DNA of 64,000 nt from NCBI GenBank assembly GCA_020633235.1, contig JACKEA010000005.1, positions 1-64,000 on the forward strand. Reading direction: 5' to 3'. The notes under the pieces were generated by a model. It worked only from the letters and a program-made list of their open reading frames with translations. It did not search any database and was not told the DNA's origin. The translations under genes were made by a program, and so were the position numbers. Source of the DNA: Polyangiaceae bacterium. Lineage in GTDB: Bacteria > Myxococcota_A > Polyangia > Polyangiales > Polyangiaceae. Below, piece by piece: positions 1-8,225 of the stretch (positions are counted from its first letter, which is position 1; every line of letters begins with the position of its first letter).

Positions 1-2
1 TC

Positions 3-281
3 GTGCACTGGAGTCACGACGAGGTCGGCAGCGGCCTGATTTCCCTTGGCGGGCAGGTGGGCGCCTTCGGAACGGGTTCCCTGGTCGGTTACTTGGTTGC
101 AAAGGATGGCGACAAGGGCACCGGCGCTCTCGTCGGTGGAGCGATCGGTCACGCCAGCTTCGCCCTGTGCGACGCGTTCTTCTTGGCGCACCACGAGCGG
201 GTGCTGTCCATCGAGACCACGACGGCGCGGTTCGAGCTCGTGCCCTACGGACTGGGCGGCGCGCTCCGCGGATCGTTCTAG
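3..281 (+). CDS. Hypothetical protein, C-terminal part (gene begins before window)
   Basis: The frame is open from the left edge, so these 92 residues are probably the tail of a longer protein; the GTG at position 3 need not be the start. The visible part has a Gly/Ala-rich hydrophobic stretch (GGQVGAFGTGSLVGYLVA, then ALVGGAIGHASFALCDAFFL) that could be one or two membrane segments, followed by a short polar tail. The stop codon overlaps that of the convergent gene downstream. I do not recognise the family. Confidence 0.55.
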   Translation: MHWSHDEVGSGLISLGGQVGAFGTGSLVGYLVAKDGDKGTGALVGGAIGHASFALCDAFFLAHHERVLSIETTTARFELVPYGLGGALRGSF

Positions 282-658
282 CAGGCGAGGATGTCGCCGG
301 TGCGGTCGACCTCGCAGATCACCGGCACCTCCGCCGGGGTGCTGCGCGCGGTGTCCGGCAGCACCAGCGGCGCCTTCCAGCCGTCGCTCACGGGCGGCTC
401 CAGCGCGGACGCGAGGGTTTGCGTGTGGTCCGCTTGATCCACGCGCTGCGCGTAGGCGGGCAGCGGTGACGCGAAGGTGATGGTGGCGATGGCCACGCCC
501 GTTGCAATGCTCCCAAAGATGGGGATCAGCGCGCGGGCCGCGCGCACGTCGAGCGGCGGGACGGCGCCGAAGATGGCGCGCACCGGCGCCAGCATGACTC
601 GGGGATGATTCGGCTTGGGCCCATGGAATGCGCCCAAGGTGCTCGTCATGGTGGACAT
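278..658 (-). CDS. Small hypothetical protein with one hydrophobic segment
   Basis: 126 residues. The ATG at 658 is preceded by AGGAG at a suitable distance on the minus strand, which supports this start. Residues about 42-70 (IPIFGSIATGVAIATITFASPLPAYAQ) resemble a membrane anchor or an internal signal sequence ending in an AxA site, so the C-terminal ~55 residues may be exported. The tail contains two cysteines (VICEVDRTGDILAC). No family recognised. Convergent with the partial gene at the window edge. Confidence 0.55.
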   Translation of the reverse strand: MSTMTSTLGAFHGPKPNHPRVMLAPVRAIFGAVPPLDVRAARALIPIFGSIATGVAIATITFASPLPAYAQRVDQADHTQTLASALEPPVSDGWKAPLVLPDTARSTPAEVPVICEVDRTGDILAC

Positions 659-768
659 GAGATGCTCCTTTCGGGCGATGGGGGGAGCTCGGGGCGGACG
701 GGCCGCGGGGAGCGTCCTCGAATCGTTCGTTGTCGGGTCAACACGTCACGCGCCGCGGATCTTCCCGG

Positions 769-792
769 GACGGGGATCGCGCCGCACCAACA
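769..792 (+). repeat. Dispersed extragenic repeat, forward copy
   Basis: Copy of the ~24-bp family found throughout the window (left part GACGGGNATCGCG, right part CCGNNCCAACA). It lies just downstream of the stop of the leftward lipoprotein gene at 811. Confidence 0.7.
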
Positions 793-810
793 GCCAACCG
801 TAAACCGCTC

Positions 811-1696
811 TCAGTTACAGCACAGCGGGATGCCGCAGCTCTCGCTCACGGACGACGTGCAGGCGTCGCTGCCCCAGTCGCAGTTGGGCACGAGATTGGT
901 GCGGATGTAGTACGGCGCCGTGCCGGAGGAGGTGTGCACGTAGAGGTTGTTCGTGGTGCCGCAGGCGCATTGGGTCGCGCCCCCGTTGCAGTCGCAGCCG
1001 GCGACGCCCAGGTACGTCTTGGTCTGGTCGTCGCAGATGATGGTGGAGGGACACAGATCCCAGCCCGCACCGAGGCCCGTGCACGCGCTCTGGGCGGCGG
1101 TCTTGGACAGGCCGTCCAAGCTCGCGGCGTAGACGCAGGTGCCGTTGACCACGGCCCCGGGACAGCCGCCCGCGCCGCCGGTGCCCCCCGAGCCGGCGAG
1201 GCCGCCGCTGCCGCCGAGCCCGCCTGGTGCCCGCGGTGCCGCCGAGCCCCGCCAGTGCCTGCGTGGTGCCGCCGGTTGCGCCGGTGCCCGCGGTGCCGCC
1301 GAGCCCGCCCGTGCCCGCAGTGCCGCCAGGCCGCCGGTGCCCGCGGTGCCGCCGGTTGCGCCGGTGCCCGCGGTGCCGCCGGTCGCGCCGGTGCCGCCGC
1401 TGCCCGCGAGGCCGCCGGTGCCCGCGCTGCCGGCCATGCCGCCCGCGCCCGCGCTGCCGCCAACGCCCGCGGTGCTGCCGCCGCGGCGGCGGTGCCCCAG
1501 TGCCGCCGAAGCCGCCGCTGCCGCCGCTTGCGGCCGTGCCGCCGAAGCCGCCGTTGCCGCCGCCGTCGAAGCCGCTGGTCCCGGCAAAGCCGCTGAAGCC
1601 GCTGAAGCCCGAGCTCCCGCCGCCGTTGCCGTCAGTGCCGCCGCTCGCAGAGCAGCCGATGGTCAGGAGGAGGCCGACGGCAATGGTCGCTTTCAT
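811..1696 (-). pseudogene. Gly-rich lipoprotein with frame interrupted inside its repeat
   Basis: Starts at ATG 1696 with a lipoprotein signal (MKATIAVGLLLTIGCSASGG, Cys in the lipobox), then a GGSSGF/GGTAGTGG repeat linker. The C-terminal ~110 residues form a Cys-rich domain (GTCVYAASLDGL, DLCPSTIICDD, CDCNGGATQCACG, CGIPLCCN*). N- and C-terminal parts are in different frames. The Gly/Thr/Ala repeat coding switches frame near 1488, near 1330 and near 1225. The switches fall only in the GC-rich repeat, while both ends keep normal coding character. This could be sequence error or real slippage in a repeat. The product would be a surface lipoprotein if read through. Confidence 0.6.
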
Positions 1697-1755
1697 GGGC
1701 CACAGTGTACACACGCTCCTTCGCGGAAGTCACTCCGTCGCGCTATCGTCCGCCC

Positions 1756-2673
1756 ATGGTGCGTCTGGCCGCCGTCAGCGTGGACCTCGACGAGATCCCG
1801 AATTACTTCGCGATCCACGGTCTCCCGCCGCCGCAGGGCGACGCCGCGCACGCGGTGTACGACGTGGCCCTCTCGCGCCTGGACGCGTTGGCCCGCGCTC
1901 ATGAGCTACCCCTGACGTTGTTTGCCATTGGTGCCGATACGGCGCGGAAACAGAACGCGGCGGCCCTGCGCGCCATGGCGGAGAGTGGACACGAGATCGC
2001 GAGCCACACTTTGGACCACCGCTACGATCTCACACGGCTCTCCCGTGCGGAGATGGCGCGGCAAGTGCGCGCCGCGGCGGACGTGCTCGAAGGCGCGACG
2101 GGGCAGCGCCCCGCGGGCTTTCGCGCCCCGGGCTACACGGTGACGGACGACCTGTTCAGCGTGCTCTCCGCCGAGGGCGTGCTGTACGACTCCAGCGTGT
2201 TCCCGTGCCCGCCGTACTATCTGGCGAAGGCTGCGGCGATGACGGCCATCCGCCTGCGCGGGCGCGCGTCCCGGTCCATCTTGGATACGCCCCAGGTGCT
2301 GCGGGCGCCGCGACGTCCGTATCGCGTCGGGCGCCCCTACTGGCAGCGCGGCCGCGGCGTGTTGGAGCTGCCCATCCAAGTGACGCGGGGACCGCGACTT
2401 CCGTTCATCGGGACGACGCTCACGCTGGCCGGTGCGGATCGCGCACGGTGGCTCACGCGCATGGTGTTGGGCGAACCCTTGGTGAACCTCGAGCTGCACG
2501 GCATCGACGTGCTGGACGAGAGCGACGGCCTCACCGCGTTGCGACCGCACCAACCCGACGTCCGCGTGGCGACGCCCGTCAAGCTCGACGCCCTGGGCGC
2601 CGTGCTCACGCTCCTGCGGCGCGAGGGCTACCACTTCGTGCGCCTCGACGAAGCCGCCCGCGCCTTCGCGTAA
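1756..2673 (+). CDS. Polysaccharide deacetylase (NodB-homology family)
   Basis: 306 residues from ATG 1756; the frame stays open upstream but this ATG directly precedes the conserved core. NodB-type motifs visible: an acidic metal-site motif near the N-terminus (SVDLDEIP, residues 8-15), the metal-binding SHTLDH motif with His84 and His88, and GFRAPGY around residue 121. Family members remove N- or O-acetyl groups from sugars such as GlcNAc in cell-wall or capsular polysaccharide. The overall shape (short N-terminus, LTLFAIGADTARKQN, late LELHGIDVLD) resembles the DUF3473-like deacetylases found in polysaccharide loci. No signal peptide, so probably cytoplasmic. Divergent from the lipoprotein gene at 1696. 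Substrate unknown. Confidence 0.85.
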   Translation: MVRLAAVSVDLDEIPNYFAIHGLPPPQGDAAHAVYDVALSRLDALARAHELPLTLFAIGADTARKQNAAALRAMAESGHEIASHTLDHRYDLTRLSRAEMARQVRAAADVLEGATGQRPAGFRAPGYTVTDDLFSVLSAEGVLYDSSVFPCPPYYLAKAAAMTAIRLRGRASRSILDTPQVLRAPRRPYRVGRPYWQRGRGVLELPIQVTRGPRLPFIGTTLTLAGADRARWLTRMVLGEPLVNLELHGIDVLDESDGLTALRPHQPDVRVATPVKLDALGAVLTLLRREGYHFVRLDEAARAFA

Positions 2674-2711
2674 ATGCGCCGCCCAGGGCGCGTTGCTGGT
2701 CCGCGCGGGGG

Positions 2712-2730
2712 ATGTCCGAAAAGCGGACAT
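2712..2730. promoter_or_regulatory. Perfect 7-bp inverted repeat, operator-like
   Basis: ATGTCCG, 5-bp spacer AAAAG, CGGACAT. It lies between two convergent genes. A second related site is 34 bp downstream in inverted orientation. Confidence 0.4.
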
Positions 2731-2763
2731 GGGAGGAGGGTGTCGCGAGTGAGCGGGGTGAAA

Positions 2764-2780
2764 TGTCCGGATTTCGGACG
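2764..2780. promoter_or_regulatory. Second operator-like inverted repeat
   Basis: On the minus strand it reads GTCCGAAATCCGGACAT, matching 15 of 17 positions of the site at 2712-2730. Function unknown; it could equally be a palindromic mobile repeat. Confidence 0.35.
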
Positions 2781-2884
2781 CGCCGGCACTGGCGCGCTGA
2801 GCGTGGGCGTGCGCGCACCGCGCGGTTACCGCGGCGGGCCGACATGAAATGCAATCAGCCGCTGTGGGAGGCGACGCGGCGTGA

Positions 2885-4717
2885 TCAGCCGCTGTGGGTG
2901 CCGACGCTGCTGGGGTCGATGCTCCACTGGAAATTGTCGAGGATCGTGAGGGAGTCGAGGATGGTGTCGCTCACGTCGAAGATCATGAACTCGATCTGCA
3001 TGGTCTCGCCGGGGACGACCGGCGCGGTGGTCGTGAGCCACACGGTGCCGCCGCCGGTGGTGCCCATGCCGGTGCCGGCGAGCTCCCCGGTGCCGCCGGG
3101 ACAGGTGTTGCAGCCCTTCACCTGGCATACGTCGAAGAAGCCGTTGTTCACGCTCACCGGGTTGGTCAGTGAATCGAAGGAGATGTTCTTGTCCGCCGGT
3201 ATGCCCGCGGCGCCGGTTTGCAGCAGAGCCAGGTAGAAGTCGTTGTAGCTGGTGCACTGGTACGTCCAGTACTCGTAGCTGAAGAAGCGGAACTGGTAGC
3301 TGAAGCTCTTGGCGTTGGTGGGCACGCGAATGGTGAGGCGTACGTTGACGGGGTCGTTGGCGCCGCTACCGGAAGGACAGGTGCCGGAGCATCCTTGGGA
3401 GGCGGGCAGCGCGTTGCCATGGGCGGCGAGGTAGGCCGCTGGCGGTTGGCTGTTGACGCCGATCGACGTGCTCGGGCTGCCGGGGTAGCCGGGATCGTTC
3501 ATGTCCCGCATGCGGCCCGACGAGATGCCCGCGAAGGTGGGGCCGTTCTTGGGCACGATGCCGCCGGTGCCGTAGTCCGTCATCACGGCGGACTGCCAGT
3601 TTTGGAGGTTGGTGAGCTGCGCGGCGCTCGGCGTGCTGCCGTTGGCCAGCAAGAACTCGGCTTTGACGACGCCCCATTTCTTTTGGCCGAGCGGCGCGTT
3701 CGCATCCGCGAACTGACACAGGTCGATGGCCTTGGCGACGTCTTCCGGCGTGACCCCGGTGAACTTCGCTGCCGTGCTGCAGGCCGTGGGCGCGGTGTCC
3801 GGGGTGCCCGGGTCGCAGTCGTCGTCCACCAGATTTCCCGGGTATTCGTAGGCGCCGGGGTTCACGGCCTCGGGCTTGGAGCACTGGGCGGGCGTCTCGC
3901 AGCAATCGCCGTCGCACTCGGTCCAGCCGTCACCGTCCACATCCGCCACGTCGTCCGGCGTGCCGTTGCAGTCTTCGTCCAGACCGTTGGCGCAGATCTC
4001 CTTCACGGGTAGCACCTGGCCCACGCACGGACCGTAGCCGGAGCCGTCGTCCTTGCACGTCTGCGTGCCGCCCACGCAAGTGCCGACACCCTCGGTGCCC
4101 GCGGCGCCCTGGTAGCAGCTCTGCGTCTCCCCCGGGTTGCACACGCATCCTCCGGTAGTCTCGCAGCCGTTGGCGCCGTTGCCGTCGCAGTCCGCGTAGC
4201 CGGTGTTGCACGCACCGATCTTGCACGCGCCGTTCTCGCAGGCGCCCACGGCGTTGGCGAACCCCGAGCAGGCGTTGCCACACGCACCGCAGTTTTGCGG
4301 ATCCGCGTCCAGCGCCAAGCACGTGTTGTTGCAGCAGGTCTTGCTCGCGTCGGCGCACGGCTGGGTCGGCGAGCAGCCCTCCACGCAACTGCCGCCGCTG
4401 CAGATCTTGCCCGCGCTGCAGTCGCTCTCGGTGGCGCACTCGCTGCACTGGTGCGACGTGGGATTGCACTTCGGCGTGGCGCCGCTGCAGTCGCTGTCTC
4501 CATTGCAGCCCGAGACGCACACCCCCGCGGCGCTGCAGTATTGCCCGGCGCCGCACGCGGGGCTGCAGCTGGTGCCGCCGTCGCCGCCCGCCGTCGCGCC
4601 GCTGCCGCCCGAGCCCGAGCCGGAACCGCCGCCGCTGCCCAGGCCGGCATTGCTGCCGGACCCACCGCACGCCACTGCCATCAACGCGCCACCCACGAAG
4701 ACAAGCCACTTGTTCAT
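2885..4717 (-). CDS. Large Cys-rich lipoprotein with DxDxDG motif
   Basis: 610 residues from ATG 4717. N-terminal lipoprotein signal (MNKWLVFVGGALMAVACGG), then a Ser/Gly linker. Residues ~50-190 form many short Cys-rich modules (e.g. CNGDSDCSGATPKCN, CGNACSGFANAVGACENGACK). Around residue 240 comes a DEDCNG...DVDGDGWTECDGDCCET...NPGAYE...DDDCDPG region, the putative Ca-binding pattern of MopE-like myxobacterial proteins. The C-terminal ~250 residues resemble choice-of-anchor-type beta domains (RLTIRVPTNAKSFSYQFRFFS, VTLDNF-like end). Probably a cell-surface or outer-membrane protein; function unknown. Confidence 0.8.
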   Translation of the reverse strand: MNKWLVFVGGALMAVACGGSGSNAGLGSGGGSGSGSGGSGATAGGDGGTSCSPACGAGQYCSAAGVCVSGCNGDSDCSGATPKCNPTSHQCSECATESDCSAGKICSGGSCVEGCSPTQPCADASKTCCNNTCLALDADPQNCGACGNACSGFANAVGACENGACKIGACNTGYADCDGNGANGCETTGGCVCNPGETQSCYQGAAGTEGVGTCVGGTQTCKDDGSGYGPCVGQVLPVKEICANGLDEDCNGTPDDVADVDGDGWTECDGDCCETPAQCSKPEAVNPGAYEYPGNLVDDDCDPGTPDTAPTACSTAAKFTGVTPEDVAKAIDLCQFADANAPLGQKKWGVVKAEFLLANGSTPSAAQLTNLQNWQSAVMTDYGTGGIVPKNGPTFAGISSGRMRDMNDPGYPGSPSTSIGVNSQPPAAYLAAHGNALPASQGCSGTCPSGSGANDPVNVRLTIRVPTNAKSFSYQFRFFSYEYWTYQCTSYNDFYLALLQTGAAGIPADKNISFDSLTNPVSVNNGFFDVCQVKGCNTCPGGTGELAGTGMGTTGGGTVWLTTTAPVVPGETMQIEFMIFDVSDTILDSLTILDNFQWSIDPSSVGTHSG

Positions 4718-4863
4718 TTGCCGCACTCTCCCAAGCAAAGAATCGCGGAACGCGGGCGGCTTTACAAGAGACGCGCAATACCTACATCGACGCCATGATG
4801 TCGGCGGAGCCGCGCCGCTCCGGGCAGGCCTTCACGTCATGTGCAGCGCATGCTGCAAGATCA

Positions 4864-4962
4864 TGTTGGTCCGCCGCGGAACCCCCCGGCACGCACGCGT
4901 TCTCGCGGCGGAGCCCCCCGGCACGCACGTTTTCTCGCGGCGGTGCCCCCCGGCACGCACGC
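4864..4962. repeat. Reverse copy of dispersed repeat followed by a three-unit tandem repeat
   Basis: 4864-4883 is a reverse copy of the dispersed extragenic repeat (TGTTGGTCCGCCGCGGAACC). It is followed by three imperfect ~32-bp units, each containing CCCCCCGGCACGCACG and a CTCGCGGCGG tail. The 254-bp gap 4718-4971 holds nothing else recognisable. Confidence 0.65.
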
Positions 4963-4971
4963 TCTTACGCC

Positions 4972-5586
4972 TCAGCCGCGCACAGCCCGCTGGTAGGCCT
5001 TCAACGCCGCGTGCTGATCTTCCGCCACCGCAAACGACGCGAGCTCGGCGAGATCCACCTCGGGCAGCACCTCGCTCGCGGCGATGGGCTGGTAGCGCGC
5101 GCCCTGCAGGGAGAAGAGCGAGAACGCCCCCGCTTCGAACACCCAGATCTCGCGCACCCCCAGCTCCCGATACACCTCCAGCTTGTCGATGCTGCCGTGG
5201 CTGACCACGACCTCGAGCGCGATGTCGGGAACGTCCTTGTCCTCCCCCCGGCAATAGCACTCGTCGGGCTCGAGGCCGCGCTCCTTCTCTTCCCGCCGAA
5301 AGGTAGTGGAGCCGTATCCGAACAGGGGAATGTCGCGCTCCAGGCAGAATAGCTCGAGCAAGCGAGCGATCTGCTTCTTCGATACCTCGTGCGCACGCGA
5401 CGCGCTCATGATCTCGAGCGCCCCCTTCAGGTAGGTCATGCGGACGCCCGGGCTGTCTATCGAGTCCCGAAGCACCACGTAGGTGGACCACGGCACGCCT
5501 TCGAGCAGAACGCGCTGCTCCTCCTGCGCGGAGCGGGCGTGGATGGGGAAGTACGGTGCTGCGACCACCTTCGTAGCTTGACTCAT
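4972..5586 (-). CDS. Uma2-type restriction-endonuclease-fold protein (DUF820)
   Basis: 204 residues from ATG 5586 (MSQATKVV). Family features: MTYLKGALEIMS, RLLELFC, GYGSTTFRREEKERGLEPDECYC, then VPDIALEVVVSHGSIDKLEVYRELGVREIWVFEAGAFSLF. The E-(x)-D...D-x-x-L-E-V-x10-K pattern is the PD-(D/E)XK-like core of Uma2 proteins. These are common in cyanobacteria and myxobacteria, usually in many copies per genome, and their biological role is unsettled. Upstream lie palindromic repeats rather than a partner gene, so no toxin-antitoxin or restriction context is visible. Confidence 0.85.
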   Translation of the reverse strand: MSQATKVVAAPYFPIHARSAQEEQRVLLEGVPWSTYVVLRDSIDSPGVRMTYLKGALEIMSASRAHEVSKKQIARLLELFCLERDIPLFGYGSTTFRREEKERGLEPDECYCRGEDKDVPDIALEVVVSHGSIDKLEVYRELGVREIWVFEAGAFSLFSLQGARYQPIAASEVLPEVDLAELASFAVAEDQHAALKAYQRAVRG

Positions 5587-5632
5587 CGGCGGGGAAACGT
5601 TCCGCCGCGCGACGGGCATTGCGGCGCGCCTC

Positions 5633-5759
5633 GGGCCGGGCATCGCGCCGCACCAGCAAATCCATCCCCCTCCAGATGTTCCTCACACGAACGGGGTGGA
5701 GCCCATGGGCCGCCATCCCCCCTCTCATGTTCGCCTCACGAACCTCGGAGGGGGGATGG
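5633..5759. repeat. Dispersed repeat copy next to two C-rich palindromes
   Basis: 5633-5658 is a forward copy of the dispersed repeat. It is followed by two palindromes with CCATCCCCC / GGGGGATGG ends and ATGTTC / GAAC inner parts; the second runs 5713-5759 and has 10-bp outer arms. Layout and core resemble the RAYT-associated palindromes at 11968-12261 and 13250-13347, so this is probably a diverged copy. Confidence 0.6.
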
Positions 5760-5945
5760 TTAACGTCGCGGCGGTCAGAGCCCGGCGAACGCGATCGCTC
5801 GCCGGTGGTTTACGTCGCGGCGGTCAGACGAACGCGCTCGCCGATGGTTAACGTTGCGGCGGTCAGACGAACGCGATCGCCGATGGTTAACGTCGCGGCG
5901 GTCAGACGAACGCGCTCGCCGATGGTTTACGTCGCGGCGGTCAGA
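5757..5945. repeat. 39-bp tandem repeat, about 4.7 units, ending on a stop codon
   Basis: Units begin TGGTT(A/T)ACGT and contain GCGGCGGTCAGACGAACGCG. The last unit includes the stop codon (5941-5943) and 3' edge of the adjacent leftward outer-membrane gene. The repeated segment thus seems to derive from, or to have spread from, that gene end. Confidence 0.8.
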
Positions 5946-6636
5946 ACCAGACGAAGATGCCGGCTTGTAGGCCGATGGTCGTGATGCGGTACTTGTCGAT
6001 GTCCGTCTTCTGCTGGCCGTTGTCGGTCTCGCCGGAGCCGATGAAGGGGAAGTCGAGCGTCGGGCCCACGAGGAAGCCCGCGTGGGGCACCGGCGTGATG
6101 GTGAGCATGGCCTCGAGGGACAGCGCGAGGTTGTGGAAGGTGTCCTCGTTGTCGCCGACCTTGTGCTTGCCGCTCACGTAGCTGAAGCCGCCGCGCGGCC
6201 AGATGCCGACGACGTCGCTGAACATGTAGGCGTAGCCCACGCGAGGGGCGAACAAGATGGCGCTATCGTCGACGTCCGCGCCTTGGTTGGTGTTGCCGTT
6301 GGGGAGCGTGTTCTCGGTTTCTCGCGAGTCGCTCACGTAGGCGAGGGACCCGCCCAAGCTCAGGGAATCGATGATGAAGTAGTCGAAGCCGATGCGCGGG
6401 GCGACCCACGGGGTACGGCCCACGGAACCGAGGAAGAAGAAGGTGTCGCTGGTTTCGTCGCTCTTTGCAGTGCCCGCTGGGGTGTCGATCTCTGTCTTGA
6501 TGGTGGTGTGCGCGAATCCGAAAAGCCGTTCGGCGCCCACGGCGAAGGTGCCCTGCGCCGGGAAGTCCTGAGCCTTGGCCGGAAGGGTGACGAGCAAGCC
6601 GCCCAGAGCGCACAGCGTGATCAACGTCGATCGCAT
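5941..6636 (-). CDS. Outer-membrane beta-barrel protein, hypothetical
   Basis: 231 residues from ATG 6636, with GGGAGA upstream as ribosome site. Signal peptide MRSTLITLCALGGLLVTLPAKA cut before QDFPAQ. The mature part has alternating aromatic/polar strands (FAVGAERLFGFAHTT, APRIGFDYFIIDSLSLGGSLAYVSD, APRVGYAYMFSDVVGIWPRGGFSYVSG, GLQAGIFVWF). The final residue is Phe, as expected for a BAM-recognised barrel. Likely an 8-strand OmpA/OmpW-like barrel; no specific function can be assigned. Divergent from the acetyltransferase gene. Confidence 0.75.
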   Translation of the reverse strand: MRSTLITLCALGGLLVTLPAKAQDFPAQGTFAVGAERLFGFAHTTIKTEIDTPAGTAKSDETSDTFFFLGSVGRTPWVAPRIGFDYFIIDSLSLGGSLAYVSDSRETENTLPNGNTNQGADVDDSAILFAPRVGYAYMFSDVVGIWPRGGFSYVSGKHKVGDNEDTFHNLALSLEAMLTITPVPHAGFLVGPTLDFPFIGSGETDNGQQKTDIDKYRITTIGLQAGIFVWF

Positions 6637-6751
6637 GTCGTTCTCCCTACTTTCCGCGGCACCTGCCGCTCGCATCCGAGCCTCCTCAACCTGGCGCGGC
6701 CCGTCAACTTCGCCGCTCGACGCAAAAGCGGTGCCATGGCATCGAAACGGC

Positions 6752-7330
6752 GTGATTGATCCCTCGGCGCGCATTCACGAGACGGCCGTCATCGACGACG
6801 CTGCCTACATTGGAGCCAACACCGCGGTCTGGCATTTCTGTCACGTGATGAGCGAAGCCGAGATCGGCGCCGACTGCTCTTTCGGACAGAACTGCTTCGT
6901 CGCCAAGGGCGTGCGCGTGGGGCGCGGATGCCGCGTGCAGAACAACGTGAGCTTGTATCAGGGTGTGGAGCTCGAAGACGACGTGTTCGTGGGGCCCAGC
7001 GCCGTCTTCACCAACGTGCTGCGGCCCCGCGCCTTCGTGTCGCAGAAGGACGCGTACGCCGCGACGCGCGTGCGCCGCGGCGCCACCATTGGCGCCAACG
7101 CGACGGTGCTACCGGGACTGACCGTGGGGTCGTATTCCTTCGTGGCCGCGGGCGCGACGGTCACGGCGGACGTCCCCGACTTTGCACTGGTGGCGGGCGT
7201 GCCGGCGCGTCGCATTGGCTGGGTGAGCCGCCGCGGCGTGCGGCTGACCTTCGACGCCCAGGGCAGCGCGACGTGCCCCGAGTCCGGCGAGAGCTATCGC
7301 CTCGACGGCGAACGCGTGTCCGCGGCGTGA
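6752..7330 (+). CDS. Sugar N-acetyltransferase, left-handed beta-helix (WbpD/WlbB-like)
   Basis: About 192 residues. GTG 6752 is chosen because the conserved start (VIDPSARIHETAVIDD) follows it; GTG 6731 is possible. Hexapeptide repeats run through the protein (IGANTAVWHFCHV, IGADCSFGQNCFVAKGVRVG, RVQNNVSLYQGVELEDDVFVGPSAVFTN, GATIGANATVLPGLTVG, VAGVPARRIGWVS). The NNVSLYQGV and FTNVLRPRAF segments match the UDP-2-acetamido-3-amino-dideoxy-glucuronate N-acetyltransferase group, which makes diacetamido uronic acids for O-antigen or capsule. No other sugar-nucleotide gene is adjacent, so the exact substrate is inferred only. Confidence 0.85.
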   Translation: MIDPSARIHETAVIDDAAYIGANTAVWHFCHVMSEAEIGADCSFGQNCFVAKGVRVGRGCRVQNNVSLYQGVELEDDVFVGPSAVFTNVLRPRAFVSQKDAYAATRVRRGATIGANATVLPGLTVGSYSFVAAGATVTADVPDFALVAGVPARRIGWVSRRGVRLTFDAQGSATCPESGESYRLDGERVSAA

Positions 7331-7352
7331 CGGGCATCGCGCCGGGCCAACA
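7329..7352 (+). repeat. Dispersed extragenic repeat, forward copy
   Basis: Begins inside the stop codon of the acetyltransferase gene and fills most of the 32-bp gap before the stop codon of the convergent ABC ATPase gene. Confidence 0.75.
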
Positions 7353-7362
7353 AGAGAAGACG

Positions 7363-8160
7363 TCAGCTGTGGCTGACGAGACGCTCGGCGGCGATGCCGC
7401 TGGAGTCGAGGAAGCGGCGCACCATTTCGTGGGAGCTGTCTACGATTTGTCGCGGTGTGCCGCCGGCGACGACCTGACCCTTGTCGAGCAGGGTGATGCT
7501 GTCGGCGATGCGCAGGGCGCCGGCCATGTCGTGGCTGATGACGACGCTGGTCACGCCGAAACGATCCCGTGTCTCGAGAATGAGGTCGTCCACCATGCGA
7601 CTCGAAATCGGGTCGAGGCCGCTGGTGGGCTCGTCGTACATGAGCACTTCGGGCTCGAGCATCAGGGCCCGGGCCAGCCCGACGCGCTTGCGCATGCCGC
7701 CGGATAGCTGGCTGGGAAAGCGGTTCTCGGTGCCCTCGAGCTTGAGGATGGCGAGCTTGTCCTTTACCCGCTGGCGGATCTCCTTGTCGCGGAGCTTGGT
7801 GTGCTCGCGCAGCGGAAACGCCACGTTCTCCATCACGTTCATGGAGTCGAGCAGCGCCGAGTACTGGAACACCATCCCGAACTTCTGCCGCACCTCGTTC
7901 AACGCCCGTTCTCCCATGGGTGCGATGTCGGTGCCGTCCACCAGCACGTGGCCGCTGGTGGGCTTGTCGAGGCCGATCAGGATCTTGAGCAGGGTGGTCT
8001 TGCCCGCACCCGACCCGCCGATGATCACCGCGATGTGACCGCGATGGATGGTCATGTCGACGTTCTTCAGCGCGTAGAAATCGCCGAAGCGCTTGCACAC
8101 CTGGTCGACCACGATGTGCACGCCGGGTTCGTCGTCATACTGAGGCAACGCCAGCACCAT
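7363..8160 (-). CDS. ABC transporter ATP-binding protein, MlaF-like
   Basis: 265 residues from ATG 8160; the frame stays open upstream but only through repeats. Walker A GGSGAGKTT (48-56), Q-loop FGMVFQYSALLDSMNV, signature QLSGGMRKR (151-159), Walker B VLMYDEPTSGLDP, and H-loop His210. The HIAVIIGGSGAGKTTLL start, the FPLREHTKL segment and the MVRRFLDSSG tail match the MlaF group. These work with MlaE permease and MlaD/MCE proteins in phospholipid movement between the inner and outer membranes. No MlaE or MlaD partner is in the window: upstream is 1.2 kb of repeats, so the gene is an orphan here or has been separated from its partners. Confidence 0.85.
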   Translation of the reverse strand: MVLALPQYDDEPGVHIVVDQVCKRFGDFYALKNVDMTIHRGHIAVIIGGSGAGKTTLLKILIGLDKPTSGHVLVDGTDIAPMGERALNEVRQKFGMVFQYSALLDSMNVMENVAFPLREHTKLRDKEIRQRVKDKLAILKLEGTENRFPSQLSGGMRKRVGLARALMLEPEVLMYDEPTSGLDPISSRMVDDLILETRDRFGVTSVVISHDMAGALRIADSITLLDKGQVVAGGTPRQIVDSSHEMVRRFLDSSGIAAERLVSHS

Positions 8161-8201
8161 AGCCGAGGTTTGCCAGCCCGCCAGGAGCCCTTTCCAGGGG
8201 A

Positions 8202-8223
8202 TGTTGGTTCGCCGCGGTTCCGG
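8202..8223 (-). repeat. Dispersed extragenic repeat, reverse copy
   Basis: TGTTGGTTCGCCGCGGTTCC, 41 bp upstream of the MlaF-like start codon, at the edge of a long tandem array. Confidence 0.65.
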
Positions 8224-8225
8224 CG

